From NCBI GenBank assembly GCA_022361175.1, contig JAKSBN010000445.1:33056-97055 (forward strand): a stretch of DNA of 64,000 nucleotides. The letters are read 5' to 3'. The notes below the pieces were generated by a model. It did no database searches. It was given only the letters and a program-made list of their open reading frames with translations, and had not been told where the DNA came from. Numbering within the stretch: the stretch's first letter is position 1; the number at the start of each line of letters is the position of its first letter. The stretch is from Pseudomonadota bacterium (GTDB taxonomy: Bacteria; Myxococcota_A; UBA9160; UBA4427). A program made the translations under genes and the position numbers. Positions 10,096 through 20,340 of this stretch are shown here, piece by piece.

Positions 10096-12285
10096 GTGAC
10101 CGAGCTACCTCTGCTCCTGATCGTTCTTTTCATGGTGGCGGGGTTCGCCTACCTCGGTCGCCTCGATCAGAGCGGGGCCAGCGGACACTGGGCCGCGGCC
10201 TGGGTGCTCTTGTACGGCGCGTGGCTCGCCAGTCGAGCCGGCGGGCCCGACGCCGCCGCATGGCTGGCCGCGTCGCACTTTCTGGGCAGCCTCTTCGTGG
10301 CGGCGCTCTTGGCCGGGGCCTTCGCCTTCGACCAGCGCCGGATTCCGGCGTGGGTCTACGGGCTCGGCTTCGTCGTGGGCGGCGTTCGCGCCGGCGCCCG
10401 ACTGATCGATCAGCCGGCGTGGCCGCCCCTGGCCGGGCTTCCCATCGAGTTCGTCTTCCTGACGCTGGCGGGCTGGCTCGTGTGGCGGGGGCGGCGGGAG
10501 GGAGCTCGCGTCGAGGGCCTGTTGGCGGTGGCGCTCGGGGCGCTCGCCGTGGTCAATTCGCTGGACCAGCTGGCTCGGGCCACCCACTCCGACCCGCTGG
10601 CACTCGTCCCGCACTACATGACGGCGGCAGCGGGCACCGGACTGCTGCAGCTGGTCGTCCTGCTGGAGCGGCTTCGCCACCGGGAGCGACGCCTGCTGTT
10701 CGAAGGCGAGCTCTTGCGCCGCATTGCGTTGGCCGCGGCCGACACGCACGGGGCCGACGCCGCCATGCGCCGCACGGCGCGAGCCGTCGCGGGCCACGGA
10801 GCCTTCGCGGCTTTCGCGATCTTCGCGCGCGTCGAGGGCGAAGCGGATCTCGTCCGATGCGCCGCAACGCCCGACGATGCCACCTGGCCGGAGCGCCTCG
10901 GCCCGAACGACCGCCTCCTCGAGCGAGGCGCGTTCCCACACGCAGAGGCCGGTCTCCCGACCCCCCGGCCAAGGCGCCCGCTGCTCGGCAGCCCGCCCGA
11001 AACGGCCAGCGACCGCACCAGTGTCGCGCCACTGCGTGTCGGCGAGCGCGAAGTCGGGGTGGCCATCGCGCGGTCGTCGGACGCCCGTGCCGTCGCGTCC
11101 GACCGCGTCCTGCTGCGCCGCGTCGCCGAAGTGACGGGACTCGTACTCGACCACGCGCGATCCGTGGAAGAGCGTGCAGCGCAGGCTCGAGAACTCGAGG
11201 CCCTGATCGAATCCGTGCCCGTCGGAATCATCCTCGTCGATCGGGCCGGCCTGATTCGCATGTTGAACCGAGTCTCCGCCGAGCAGGCGGGCGTCGGCGA
11301 CGCCAAGAGCCTGTGGGGCGCCCATGCCCGCCGCGTCCTCGACGCGTTCCTGGATCGCTTGGCGCCCGAGAGCCGGGTGCTCTTGTCAGCGCAGATCGCA
11401 GCGCTGAGCGAGACGACGGATCGCCCCCTGCCCGAGCTGGAGTTGGTGACGAACGATACGCCCGTCCGCACCTTCGTGGTGTCGGCCCAGCCCGTCTCGT
11501 CTCTCGCCGACGAGTGGCTCGGCCGGCTCTGGGTCTGTCGCGAGGTGACGGAGGAGCGCGGATTGGCCGAGCGCCTGCAGCGGGCCCAGCGACTCGAGAC
11601 CTTGGGCACGCTCGCGGGGGGAGTGGCGCACGACTTCAACAACCAGCTGACCACGATTCTCGGCAACGCACACCTCTTGCTCGCGCACTTCACCGAGTCT
11701 GCGGAGCTGCGGGAGCCGCTGGCGGATCTGGAGGAGTCCGCCGCGCACTGTGCAGAACTGACGCGCTCCCTGCTCGCGTTCGCGCGACAGACCCCACCCG
11801 TGCTGCAACTGGTCGACCCGGAGGCGGTGCTGCACACGCTGGCCTCCGAACACGAGGGCCAGATGCGGCCGGGGCAGACTCTCGAGATCTCGGTCGCCGA
11901 GGGCCTGCCGGCGGTCCATGCCGACCCCGACCAGCTTCAACGCGCCCTCTCGAACCTGATCCAAAACGCCCTCGACGCAGTCGCCGACGGCGGAAACCTG
12001 CGCCTCTCGGCGCGGCGCATGCGCCAGCGGAGTCCCGTTGCGGGTGAGTGCGTCGAGTTCAGCGTCGAGGACGACGGCCTCGGCATGGACCGCGCGACGC
12101 GAGACCGCGCGTTCGACCCGTTCTTCACGACGAAGCCGGTCGGCAGCGGAACGGGGCTCGGCCTCGCCGTGGTCTACGGCATCGTCGAGAGCCACGGCGG
12201 CGCGGTCGAACTGCAGAGCGAGCGGGGGAGGGGCACCTGCGTGCGCCTCTACTGGCCCGTGGACCCGCCCCGCGTCCACGTCTAG
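10096..12285 (+). CDS. membrane-anchored GAF/PAS sensor histidine kinase
   Basis: multi-TM N-terminus; LETLGTLAGGVAHDFNNQLTTILGNAHLLL H-box; DPFFTTKPVGSGTGLGLAVVYGIVESHGG G-box. Confidence 0.9.
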   Translation: MTELPLLLIVLFMVAGFAYLGRLDQSGASGHWAAAWVLLYGAWLASRAGGPDAAAWLAASHFLGSLFVAALLAGAFAFDQRRIPAWVYGLGFVVGGVRAGARLIDQPAWPPLAGLPIEFVFLTLAGWLVWRGRREGARVEGLLAVALGALAVVNSLDQLARATHSDPLALVPHYMTAAAGTGLLQLVVLLERLRHRERRLLFEGELLRRIALAAADTHGADAAMRRTARAVAGHGAFAAFAIFARVEGEADLVRCAATPDDATWPERLGPNDRLLERGAFPHAEAGLPTPRPRRPLLGSPPETASDRTSVAPLRVGEREVGVAIARSSDARAVASDRVLLRRVAEVTGLVLDHARSVEERAAQARELEALIESVPVGIILVDRAGLIRMLNRVSAEQAGVGDAKSLWGAHARRVLDAFLDRLAPESRVLLSAQIAALSETTDRPLPELELVTNDTPVRTFVVSAQPVSSLADEWLGRLWVCREVTEERGLAERLQRAQRLETLGTLAGGVAHDFNNQLTTILGNAHLLLAHFTESAELREPLADLEESAAHCAELTRSLLAFARQTPPVLQLVDPEAVLHTLASEHEGQMRPGQTLEISVAEGLPAVHADPDQLQRALSNLIQNALDAVADGGNLRLSARRMRQRSPVAGECVEFSVEDDGLGMDRATRDRAFDPFFTTKPVGSGTGLGLAVVYGIVESHGGAVELQSERGRGTCVRLYWPVDPPRVHV

Positions 12286-12860
12286 CGCGGCTTCTCGTCG
12301 GGAAGTTCGCCTGCTCCCGCGATCGCGGCGTAGATCGCGAGCACGCTCTGCGCGTAGCGGCCGCGCGGTCGTCGTCCCTGGCGCAGCAGCCGCCGTAGGG
12401 CCGTCGGCCCCATGTTGTACGCGGCCAGCGCCAGCTGCTGCTCCCCGAAGTCCCGAAAGAGCTCCGCGAGATACGCCGCACCGATGCGGAGATTCGTCAC
12501 GGGGTCGTACAGGCTCGCGGGCCCCCGCCAGGGAATTCCGCGTCGACGCGCCACGTCCTCCGCCACGAAGGGTCGCACCTGCATCCAACCGAGCGCTCCG
12601 CTCGGGCCTCGGGCACGCGCACGCAGCCGACTCTCGTGATAGGCGACCGACAGCACCAGCAACGGATCCAGACCGTGCTCGGCTTCGATCTCAGTCAAGG
12701 CGGACACGACCTCTTCGTGTGTCACCTCTCGCAACGCCGGCGCCATGCGCACGAGGGCCGTTTCCACGTCCGACGTCTCGGCGAAGGCAACTTGCGCAAA
12801 AACACCCAAGATGCCGACGGCAAACCAATGAAAACCTACGCGGCCGTATTCGAGAGTCAT
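12282..12860 (-). CDS. lytic transglycosylase (SLT domain), secreted
   Basis: signal peptide then LDPLLVLSVAYHESRLRARARGPSGALGWMQVRP...YDPVTNLRIGAAYLAELFRDF...LALAAYNMGPTALRR. Confidence 0.9.
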   Translation of the reverse strand: MTLEYGRVGFHWFAVGILGVFAQVAFAETSDVETALVRMAPALREVTHEEVVSALTEIEAEHGLDPLLVLSVAYHESRLRARARGPSGALGWMQVRPFVAEDVARRRGIPWRGPASLYDPVTNLRIGAAYLAELFRDFGEQQLALAAYNMGPTALRRLLRQGRRPRGRYAQSVLAIYAAIAGAGELPDEKPR

Positions 12861-13013
12861 CTCGTTCTCTTCGGCCGGTGGCCGCCGGTCCGTGTAATCC
12901 TCGCCACGGCGCCGCCTCCGCTCTGGCCGTCGTACCCAGCCGGATGGGACAATGGTCGTAGGGCGACCCGACCCGATGCAGCAGCGTCCCCCCACGCCCG
13001 CGGAGAGTAGCTC

Positions 13014-15245
13014 GTGAGCTCGATCGGTATTCTCGGACTGTTGGCGGTCGTGGTGCTGCCCGTGGCGTTCGCCCTGGGCCGCATGAGCGCGGGCCGCGGG
13101 GGGCGACTGTGGGCACTGAGCTGGGCCACGCTGTACGTCGCTGCGATCGCCTACGCGTGGCCCGGCGAGCCCGCGCTGGCACTGGCCGGCTCTCAAGTTC
13201 TGGGAACGCTCTTCGCAACCCTGTTGGTGGCCGGTTCCCTGGCCTTCGTCGGTCGACCGGTGCCAAACGTCGTATACGCCGTGGGAGCGCTGGTGGGCCT
13301 CGCGCGGGCGGCCGCGCAGCTGGCGGGTTCAGCGTGGCTGCCGGACCTGCTGCTCCTCTTGACGACGCCCCCGGCCGTGATCGCGTGCGCCGTGGTCGTC
13401 GCGCGCGCGAATCGGCGCGGAGCCCCCACCCACTGGGAGCGGGTGCTGCCCTGGGCCCTGGTCGCCTACGCACTCAGCGGCGTCTTTCTGGCCCTCACCC
13501 GGTCGTCCGGCGCGACGCCGACTCTCGTCATTCGCGTGGGCCTCGCCACCTCGTTGTCTCTCGCCGCCGTGCAGGCGGCCGCCGTCGTGGCCCAACTGCG
13601 CGCACGCGAGCGGCGGTTGGTGATCGAACGCGAGCTCCTGCGCTACGTGGCCCGTGCCAGCTTGGACACCGCGGTCGACGGCCGGATACTCGAAGACATC
13701 GCGGCCCAGGTGCGAAGTCGGGCGGGCTTCGACAGCTTCAGCATCTGGCTTCTCTCCGAGGAAGGCGACGCACTCGAATGCGCGGCCCGAGACGACGATC
13801 TCCCGCCCTCTCTCGCGCCGCCGGCAAGGCTACCCTTGAGCCGCCCCCTGTTGCGCCCCAACGCGGCCAGCGAAGTGCCCACTGGCGGACACGCTCGAGA
13901 CGCGGAACCCGTCTCCGAGATCGCAGCCAGCGTGCCCTATGAATCGCTCGTGCAGGGCGTACTCGGTTCCAAGGACCGCCTCCTCGGCGTCGTCGTGGCC
14001 GGACGACGCGAGGCCCAGAGCCTCGACGTCATGGACGCCCGCCTGGTCGCAGCGCTCGCGGACGAGATCGCCCTGGCCGTGGCCCACCTTCGCTCGCGAC
14101 GGGAGCGCGAATCCCACGCGCGCTCTCTCGCCGCGGAGCGAAGCACCCTGAGCGCGCTCATGCAGAGCGTTCCCGTCGGCATCGTGCTGGTCGACCGGGA
14201 CGGTCTGATCCGCAGCGCGAACCGGATCGGGACCCGCCTGTATGGACTCGGCGACCCCGACCAATGGCTCGGCCGCCATCAGCGCGAGACCTTCCAGATG
14301 TACGCCGAGCAGCTCAACGACGCCGACCGCGAACGACTGGCCGCCGCCACCAGGCGCGCAGCGCGCGACCCCGAGGCCATTCTCGACGATCTCGAATTCG
14401 AGCTGACCATCGACGAACCGCGCCGCATCGTCTTGTATTCGAGCCCCGTGCGCGCGGGGGAGAACCGCGAGATCATCGGGCGCCTGTGGTTCTCCCGAGA
14501 CGTGACCGAGGAGCGCCGCATGTCCCAGGATCTCGAACGAACGCGGCGTCTCGAGACCCTGGGCGGACTGGCGGGTGGGGTCGCTCACGACTTCAACAAC
14601 CAGCTGACGGCGATCCTCGGGAACGCGGAGCTCATGCTTCGAACCCTGCCGCACGGAGTTCACCGGGAAGCCCTGCTGGATCTCCAGCAGGGAGCCGAGC
14701 ACTGCGCCGACCTCACGCGATCGCTGCTCGACTTCGCGCGGCAGTCTCCGACCGAGCCCGAGGCCGTGTCACTGGACTCGGTGTGGGCGCGGGTCGAGTT
14801 GGCGGTCCGAAGTGCGCTGCCGCCGGACGTCCAGCTCGTCTACGAGTCGGAAGCCCCGCTGCCGGCGCTTCGCGCCGACGCCACCCAGCTCGGGCGCGCG
14901 CTGACCCACCTCCTGGAGAACGCATCCGATGCCGTGGGCGGTCGGGGACGGATTCGGGTGGCCGCCCGGTCTCTGCCGCAGAGACGCGATCCGGCGGTTG
15001 AGATCCGCGTGTCCGATACGGGCGTCGGCATGAAATCGGACGTCCTGGAGCGCGCGTTCGACCCCTTCTTCACCACCAAGCCGATCGGCCAGGGCAACGG
15101 GCTGGGCCTGGCCATCGTGTACGGCATCGTGGAGGCCCACGGTGCTGACGTGGAGATGGAGAGCACGCCCGGCCGTGGCACGACGGTGCGGCTCGAGTGG
15201 CCCGCCTCCCCCGCCACCAACGGGTCGGCCGCGCGAAGTCTATGA
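13014..15245 (+). CDS. membrane-anchored GAF/PAS sensor histidine kinase (paralogue of 10096..12285)
   Basis: LETLGGLAGGVAHDFNNQLTAILGNAELMLR; DPFFTTKPIGQGNGLGLAIVYGIVEAHGA; same domain order as upstream kinase. Confidence 0.9.
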   Translation: MSSIGILGLLAVVVLPVAFALGRMSAGRGGRLWALSWATLYVAAIAYAWPGEPALALAGSQVLGTLFATLLVAGSLAFVGRPVPNVVYAVGALVGLARAAAQLAGSAWLPDLLLLLTTPPAVIACAVVVARANRRGAPTHWERVLPWALVAYALSGVFLALTRSSGATPTLVIRVGLATSLSLAAVQAAAVVAQLRARERRLVIERELLRYVARASLDTAVDGRILEDIAAQVRSRAGFDSFSIWLLSEEGDALECAARDDDLPPSLAPPARLPLSRPLLRPNAASEVPTGGHARDAEPVSEIAASVPYESLVQGVLGSKDRLLGVVVAGRREAQSLDVMDARLVAALADEIALAVAHLRSRRERESHARSLAAERSTLSALMQSVPVGIVLVDRDGLIRSANRIGTRLYGLGDPDQWLGRHQRETFQMYAEQLNDADRERLAAATRRAARDPEAILDDLEFELTIDEPRRIVLYSSPVRAGENREIIGRLWFSRDVTEERRMSQDLERTRRLETLGGLAGGVAHDFNNQLTAILGNAELMLRTLPHGVHREALLDLQQGAEHCADLTRSLLDFARQSPTEPEAVSLDSVWARVELAVRSALPPDVQLVYESEAPLPALRADATQLGRALTHLLENASDAVGGRGRIRVAARSLPQRRDPAVEIRVSDTGVGMKSDVLERAFDPFFTTKPIGQGNGLGLAIVYGIVEAHGADVEMESTPGRGTTVRLEWPASPATNGSAARSL

Positions 15246-16301
15246 GGTCTCGACCGGCGGTGGAAACCGCACGTACTCGGCCACCAGGAGCTCTGCGAAC
15301 GCCCGGTTGTCGGGCCGCACTCCGGTGAGGCGACCGCGACGGCGCAGGTCGGATTCCAACGTCCCGAGCACCGTCTCGAGCCCGAGATCATCGCTGTGTT
15401 CGCGCCAGTGGCGCCGCTCGGCCTCGTCCTCGAAGCAGTAGGCCTTCCAGGAGACCGAGAACCGCATCTCCTCCCAGCGGTAGTCGGCGATGCGCTGCGA
15501 ACCCTCGCGGACGAACCACCGACCGCCGCCTTCGCTCTCGAGGCGCATCCCGGGCCGCAGGTCGGGCAACGACTTCACACCGTCTTCCCGCACTCGATCC
15601 ACACCGTGGAAGACCGAGTCCGTGTCCACGGCGATGGCGGTGTTGAACCGAACGTTGTGCGCCACCGGCGGGCGTTCGGCCCCCTCCGGATAGAAGGCGA
15701 ACTCGCCGCCGCGGGCGTCGTGAAACCAGGACACGCCGGTGGCGATCGGCATCCGCCAGCGGTCGAAGAGGCCGGAGTGGTGCATCACGACGAGCAGCCA
15801 CTGGGGATGCAGCTTGCGGTTCGCCCCACGGAACTCGGGCACGTCGGTGTGCACTGCAAGCTCCTGCCCCGGCAACAGCAAGTTGGCGTAGACGATCGCC
15901 GGCTCGACGACCGGGCGCCCGTGGATCTCGCGTGCGGCCTCGACGAAGCCCTCGTGGTGGAAGAAGGGCTCGATGCCCGGAGCCGCGATCTCCTCGCCGT
16001 AGGCGTAGGTTTCCCGGAAGTAGTTCGTCCGCGCCGCCAGCGTCTTCAAGTCTTCCCGGCGTCCGAAACGCCCGCCGGTGCGAACGAAGTTGAAAGCGGC
16101 ATCGAAGCGCTGCGGCAGCCCCTCGCCAATCCCCTCGTTCAGGCCCTCTTCCGAGTACATGCCGTAGCTGCCGAAGCGCTCGCACAGGGCGACGATTTCG
16201 CGGGCGGCCGACTCGGGGAGCAGGGGATCGAAGACTCGGTAGGGGAAGCTCGTCACGGGCACCTCCGTCGCGGGGGTCCCCAGGATACCAGGCCGTGGCA
16301 C
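15240..16301 (-). CDS. putative 2-oxoglutarate/Fe(II)-dependent oxygenase-like protein
   Basis: HTDVPEF (HxD), distal VFHGVDRV, RFSVSWKAYCF (RxS) motif series of the 2OG-Fe(II) dioxygenase fold; start uncertain. Confidence 0.55.
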   Translation of the reverse strand: MPRPGILGTPATEVPVTSFPYRVFDPLLPESAAREIVALCERFGSYGMYSEEGLNEGIGEGLPQRFDAAFNFVRTGGRFGRREDLKTLAARTNYFRETYAYGEEIAAPGIEPFFHHEGFVEAAREIHGRPVVEPAIVYANLLLPGQELAVHTDVPEFRGANRKLHPQWLLVVMHHSGLFDRWRMPIATGVSWFHDARGGEFAFYPEGAERPPVAHNVRFNTAIAVDTDSVFHGVDRVREDGVKSLPDLRPGMRLESEGGGRWFVREGSQRIADYRWEEMRFSVSWKAYCFEDEAERRHWREHSDDLGLETVLGTLESDLRRRGRLTGVRPDNRAFAELLVAEYVRFPPPVETS

Positions 16302-16406
16302 ATCGGTGCGAAACGTCTTCTGAGACGCTTGCGCCGGCGGACTCGCGCGGGCCCGGGTGCTTCGCCTCGCCCCCGGTCGCGATCGCGGCGGAGGACGGCC
16401 CGCGCC

Positions 16407-19133
16407 TCATTGCTGCAGGCGGCGACCGCCACGGCTTCGGGAGAAGCCGCTCTCGGCGCCGGACGCGGACGCGCTGGAAACGAAGGCTCCGTTCAGATCC
16501 GTCACGAAGTCGAGACCGCTCCGGTTTCCGCTCACGTTGATGACGATGGGTGCAGCCCGCGTCGGATAGACGCCGCAGGCTTCCCCGGCGTCGCACAGGA
16601 ATCCGTCGTTGTCCGCATCCGTCCCCGCGACGAGGAAGTAGCTGCCGGGGGACACATCAGTGAACTCGAAACTGTAGGTCCCGTTCGAGACGGCGACCCC
16701 GACCTCGTACACCACCCCCGAGGTCGCGGGGTTGACCAGGGTCACGAAGTGATAGCCGGCGTCGCCCGTCGACGAGAGACTCGCGCCCACCTGCATGATC
16801 ACCGGCAGCACGACCGTGTTCGCGGCCACGGTCGAGAACGTGATCGAACCGGTGTAGAGCCCGTCCCCCGGCACCGCCGTGCGGTCGATCTGGGCGCGAT
16901 AGGTGCCGGTGTTGTCGGCGCCGACGCTCACGGGTACGACCGAGAGCCAGGCGTCGCCGTCGTCGGTGACGACTCCGGGAGGTGCATTGACCATGAGCGA
17001 CCCACCGCCGGCGTTCACGACAGTCACGTCGATGGCGTCCAGATCGACGCCGAAGCTCAGCACCAGGGGATTCGCCTCCAGGCGCGGATCCAGTGCCGGC
17101 GGCGGCGTGCCGGGCGTGGTGACGGCGGCGGCGTTGACGGCGGCCAGGGCGTCGATGCGCCCGTAGCCGAAGAAGTCGTCCCGCCCGGGGGAGCCGAGAT
17201 CGACGGTCATCAAGCCGGCCGCCAGAAGATTGTCGAAATCCTGCGGCCCGAGACCGGGGTTGACTCCCAGCATGAGGGCGATGACGCCGGACACGTGCGG
17301 AGCGGCCATCGAGGTGCCGATCAGCTGGACGTACGTGAGGGCGGGGTCTCCCGGGTCGGGATCGTCATCGAGCCACGTGCTCAGGATTCCATCGAGGAAG
17401 TCGCCGCCGGGGGCGGCGATGTCGATGGTGGGGCCGAAATTGGAGTACGAGGCCAGCGCGTCGTTCCTGGCGGTGGCGCTGACGGAGATGACTCCGGGAT
17501 ACGCGGCCGGATAGAACGAAGTGCTGGAGGAGTCGTTGCCCGCCGCCGCCACGACGGTCACGCCGGCCGCCCGAACCGCCGTGATGGCGTCCTGAAACGA
17601 TTGGGAGAAGCCGGGTCCGCCGAGGCTCATGTTGATGACGTCGGCGGCCTCCGCGGGCAGCGTGCCCGACGAGTTCGACAAGCCGGCGGCGAAGCGCAGC
17701 GCTTCGATGATGTCGAAGTCGGTGCCCTGACCGTTCAGGCCCAGCACCCGCAGCGGCATGATCCGCGCCTCGAAGGCGACACCGGCGACGCCGGCGCCGT
17801 TGTTCGTCTCTGCGGCCACGGTGCCGGCCACGTGCGTCCCGTGAAAGGAGGCGCCGGGGCCGGGGACGTCGCCGGGGTCGGAGGGATCGGGATCGATGCC
17901 GCCGCCGTCGCGGGAGCGCGCCGGCGAGCTGATGAAGTCGTACCCGGGCACGAGCTGGCCATCCAGGTCCGGATGCGACAGCACGATCCCCGAATCCACG
18001 ACGGCCACGATCGGGCTTCCCGTCCGCGGTACGTCCCAGGCGTCCTCCAGGTTCATCACCTCGAAGTCCCACTGTTGGTCGAACAGCGGGTCGTCCGGCG
18101 TGAAAGCGGCCCGGCGGACGTAGTTCAGATCGGCGCACTCCACGTCGGCGCGGCGACGGAGCACCTTGGCGAGGCGCTCCGTGTCGAGGGCGAGCTGCCG
18201 CTCTGGATCTCGTTGTTCCAGCTCGGCGCTGCCGAGCCGCACGGCGCTGGCTCCCAGCGCGGCGAAAGCGCGCGCGGCGTGGTCCACGTCGCGCAGCCGG
18301 ACCAGGGCCGGGCCGCCGGCTCCAGCGGCGGGGCCGCGAACGAAGTCCAGGCCCATGGACTCGAGGCGCTCGCCCATGAGACGGGCGTTGGCGGCGGCGG
18401 TCTGGGCCGCGCGCAGGCGCACGAGAACCTCACCCGGAACGAACTCCGGCTCGGGCTCCGCCGCGGGTGCGACGAGCCCCGCACTCGTGGCGGTCGAGCC
18501 CACGATCAGCACGTAGTTGGCGGAGCCCGCGAAGGCCGTGACGAGCACGTAGTAGTCGCCGGCCGTCGGAGCCACCACCTCCTCGACGGGCGTCCCGGAC
18601 TGCGAGAGATCCACCGGGGTCTGGGCGAGATCCAGGAGCTGGAGATCCAGGTCGTCGGTCACCCCGTCGCCGGCGAAGACCAGTCGGACGGTCTGCATGG
18701 CGGCCAGCGAAACCCGGTAGTAGTCGGCGGCGTCGCCGGCCATCTGCGAGCGCCCGGCGCTCCCCTGGCCGGCCACGTTGACGTAGCCACCCACGGTGAC
18801 GGGGTTCGGGATCAGCTGGGCGGTCGCCGGCGTATCGTTGGGCGTCGAGGGAACGGGGGGCGCGGTGGGGTCCGTGGGCTGTGCGTTGACGTCGCTGTCT
18901 GCGGCCGTGCGGCTCGGGGCGAAGAGAGTGCCGCTCACCCGCAGGCCGCTGCTGCCGCCACCGCCATCATCGCTGCTGCTGCCGCCCCCGTCGCCCCCGC
19001 CGCAGGCCAGCGCCAGGCACGCCAGGAGGAGCAGGGAAAAACCGACCGCCCACCGAGGGCTTCGAACCCGACTCTGCACAGCGACTGCGATCACACCACG
19101 CCCTCTGGCCACGGCTGGGCCTCCGCCATGCAT
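16407..19133 (-). CDS. subtilisin-like (S8) serine protease, lipoprotein
   Basis: catalytic triad AVVDSGIVLSHPDL / HGTHVAGTVAAE / GTSMAAPHVSG; lipobox LLLACLALACGGG; start uncertain. Confidence 0.92.
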   Translation of the reverse strand: MHGGGPAVARGRGVIAVAVQSRVRSPRWAVGFSLLLLACLALACGGGDGGGSSSDDGGGGSSGLRVSGTLFAPSRTAADSDVNAQPTDPTAPPVPSTPNDTPATAQLIPNPVTVGGYVNVAGQGSAGRSQMAGDAADYYRVSLAAMQTVRLVFAGDGVTDDLDLQLLDLAQTPVDLSQSGTPVEEVVAPTAGDYYVLVTAFAGSANYVLIVGSTATSAGLVAPAAEPEPEFVPGEVLVRLRAAQTAAANARLMGERLESMGLDFVRGPAAGAGGPALVRLRDVDHAARAFAALGASAVRLGSAELEQRDPERQLALDTERLAKVLRRRADVECADLNYVRRAAFTPDDPLFDQQWDFEVMNLEDAWDVPRTGSPIVAVVDSGIVLSHPDLDGQLVPGYDFISSPARSRDGGGIDPDPSDPGDVPGPGASFHGTHVAGTVAAETNNGAGVAGVAFEARIMPLRVLGLNGQGTDFDIIEALRFAAGLSNSSGTLPAEAADVINMSLGGPGFSQSFQDAITAVRAAGVTVVAAAGNDSSSTSFYPAAYPGVISVSATARNDALASYSNFGPTIDIAAPGGDFLDGILSTWLDDDPDPGDPALTYVQLIGTSMAAPHVSGVIALMLGVNPGLGPQDFDNLLAAGLMTVDLGSPGRDDFFGYGRIDALAAVNAAAVTTPGTPPPALDPRLEANPLVLSFGVDLDAIDVTVVNAGGGSLMVNAPPGVVTDDGDAWLSVVPVSVGADNTGTYRAQIDRTAVPGDGLYTGSITFSTVAANTVVLPVIMQVGASLSSTGDAGYHFVTLVNPATSGVVYEVGVAVSNGTYSFEFTDVSPGSYFLVAGTDADNDGFLCDAGEACGVYPTRAAPIVINVSGNRSGLDFVTDLNGAFVSSASASGAESGFSRSRGGRRLQQ

Positions 19134-19211
19134 CGGACCGGAGGGCGGTCAACTTGGTGCGCAATGTCACATGGAGAGTTCCGCTCGACACGGATCTCTC
19201 CGCAGCGGGGC

Positions 19212-20243
19212 CTAGGCGCCCCCCTGCGGCTCGGCGATCTTCAGCAGCTGCTTGCCGACGTTCTTGCCCTGGAAGAGCCGCAGGAAGGTCGCAGGGGCGT
19301 TCTCGATGCCCTCCTGAACGTCCTCCTGGTAGACGATCTTGCCCTCGGACACCCAGCGTCCGAGCTCGCCCACCGCCTCGCCGAAGCGGGGCAGGTAGTC
19401 GATGACGATGAAGCCTTCCATGCGACCGCGGTGGATGATCAGGTTGAGGAGGTTGCGCGGCCCGGGCGGCTGTTCCTTCTCGTTGTAGCTGGAGATGCCG
19501 CCGCACAGGACCACCCGCGCGCGGTCTGCGATGCGCGCCAGGCACGCGTCCAGGATTTCGCCACCCACGTTGTCGAAGTAGATGTCGATGCCCTTGGGAC
19601 ACAGCTCGCTGAGCTTGGCGCCGACGTCGTCGCGCTTGTAGTCGATGGCGGCGTCAAAGCCGGCGCTCTCGGTCAGCCAACGACATTTCTCGGGGCCCCC
19701 GGCGATGCCGATCACGCGGCAGCCCTTGAGCTTGGCGATCTGGCCCGCCACCGACCCGGTGGCACCGGCCGCGCCCGAGACGACCACGGTCTCTCCTTCC
19801 TTCGGCTCACCGAGATCCAGCAGGCCGAAGTAGGCGGTGAGACCCGTGGTGCCGAGCACGGAGAGAGGGAGCGTGAGCGGCACGCCCGCCGGCACCTTGC
19901 TCGGCGCCCGCATGCCGCCGGATTCGACGACGGCCCACTCCTGCCAACCGAAAAGACCCTGCACGACGTCGCCCACGGCGAAATCGGGATTCCGGGATTC
20001 GACCACCTCGCCCACGCCGCCGGCGCGCATCACGTCGCCCAGGCCCACGGGCGGCAGGTAGCTGGGGCGATCGTCCAGCCAGCCGCGCATGGCCGGATCG
20101 AAGGAGACGTAGAGGGTGCGAACCAGGATCTGGCCGTCCGTCAGCGCCGGCACCGGCTCTTCGCGCGGCTCGAAGTTGCTCTCCTGGACCATCCCCACGG
20201 GCCGCGAGACCAGGCACCACTTCCGATTGATCCGCTCCGTCAT
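19212..20243 (-). CDS. NADP-dependent medium-chain oxidoreductase (zinc-independent MDR/PTGR-like)
   Basis: MTERINRKWCLVSRPVGM...; SGAAGATGSVAGQIAKLKGCRVIGIAGG; YFDNVGGEILDACL. Confidence 0.9.
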   Translation of the reverse strand: MTERINRKWCLVSRPVGMVQESNFEPREEPVPALTDGQILVRTLYVSFDPAMRGWLDDRPSYLPPVGLGDVMRAGGVGEVVESRNPDFAVGDVVQGLFGWQEWAVVESGGMRAPSKVPAGVPLTLPLSVLGTTGLTAYFGLLDLGEPKEGETVVVSGAAGATGSVAGQIAKLKGCRVIGIAGGPEKCRWLTESAGFDAAIDYKRDDVGAKLSELCPKGIDIYFDNVGGEILDACLARIADRARVVLCGGISSYNEKEQPPGPRNLLNLIIHRGRMEGFIVIDYLPRFGEAVGELGRWVSEGKIVYQEDVQEGIENAPATFLRLFQGKNVGKQLLKIAEPQGGA

Positions 20244-20273
20244 CGCCGACTCCTTTTGCCCCCCATCCACCGG

Positions 20274-20287
20274 CTGACTATAGTTAG
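20274..20287. promoter_or_regulatory. near-palindromic CTGACTATAGTTAG in divergent intergenic region
   Basis: 14-bp palindrome with one mismatched pair upstream of both the MDR and thiolase genes. Confidence 0.35.
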
Positions 20288-20340
20288 GCGCCCCGACTTT
20301 TGGCATCCCGGGCGACAATTCTTTCTCACGAGCCTGTACA

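Noticed and set aside
18940-19015. Low-complexity GCC/GCT-rich repeat as possible satellite
   Set aside because: Encodes the Gly/Ser/Asp linker after the subtilase lipobox (CGGGDGGGSSSDDGGGGSSG), a common lipoprotein tether
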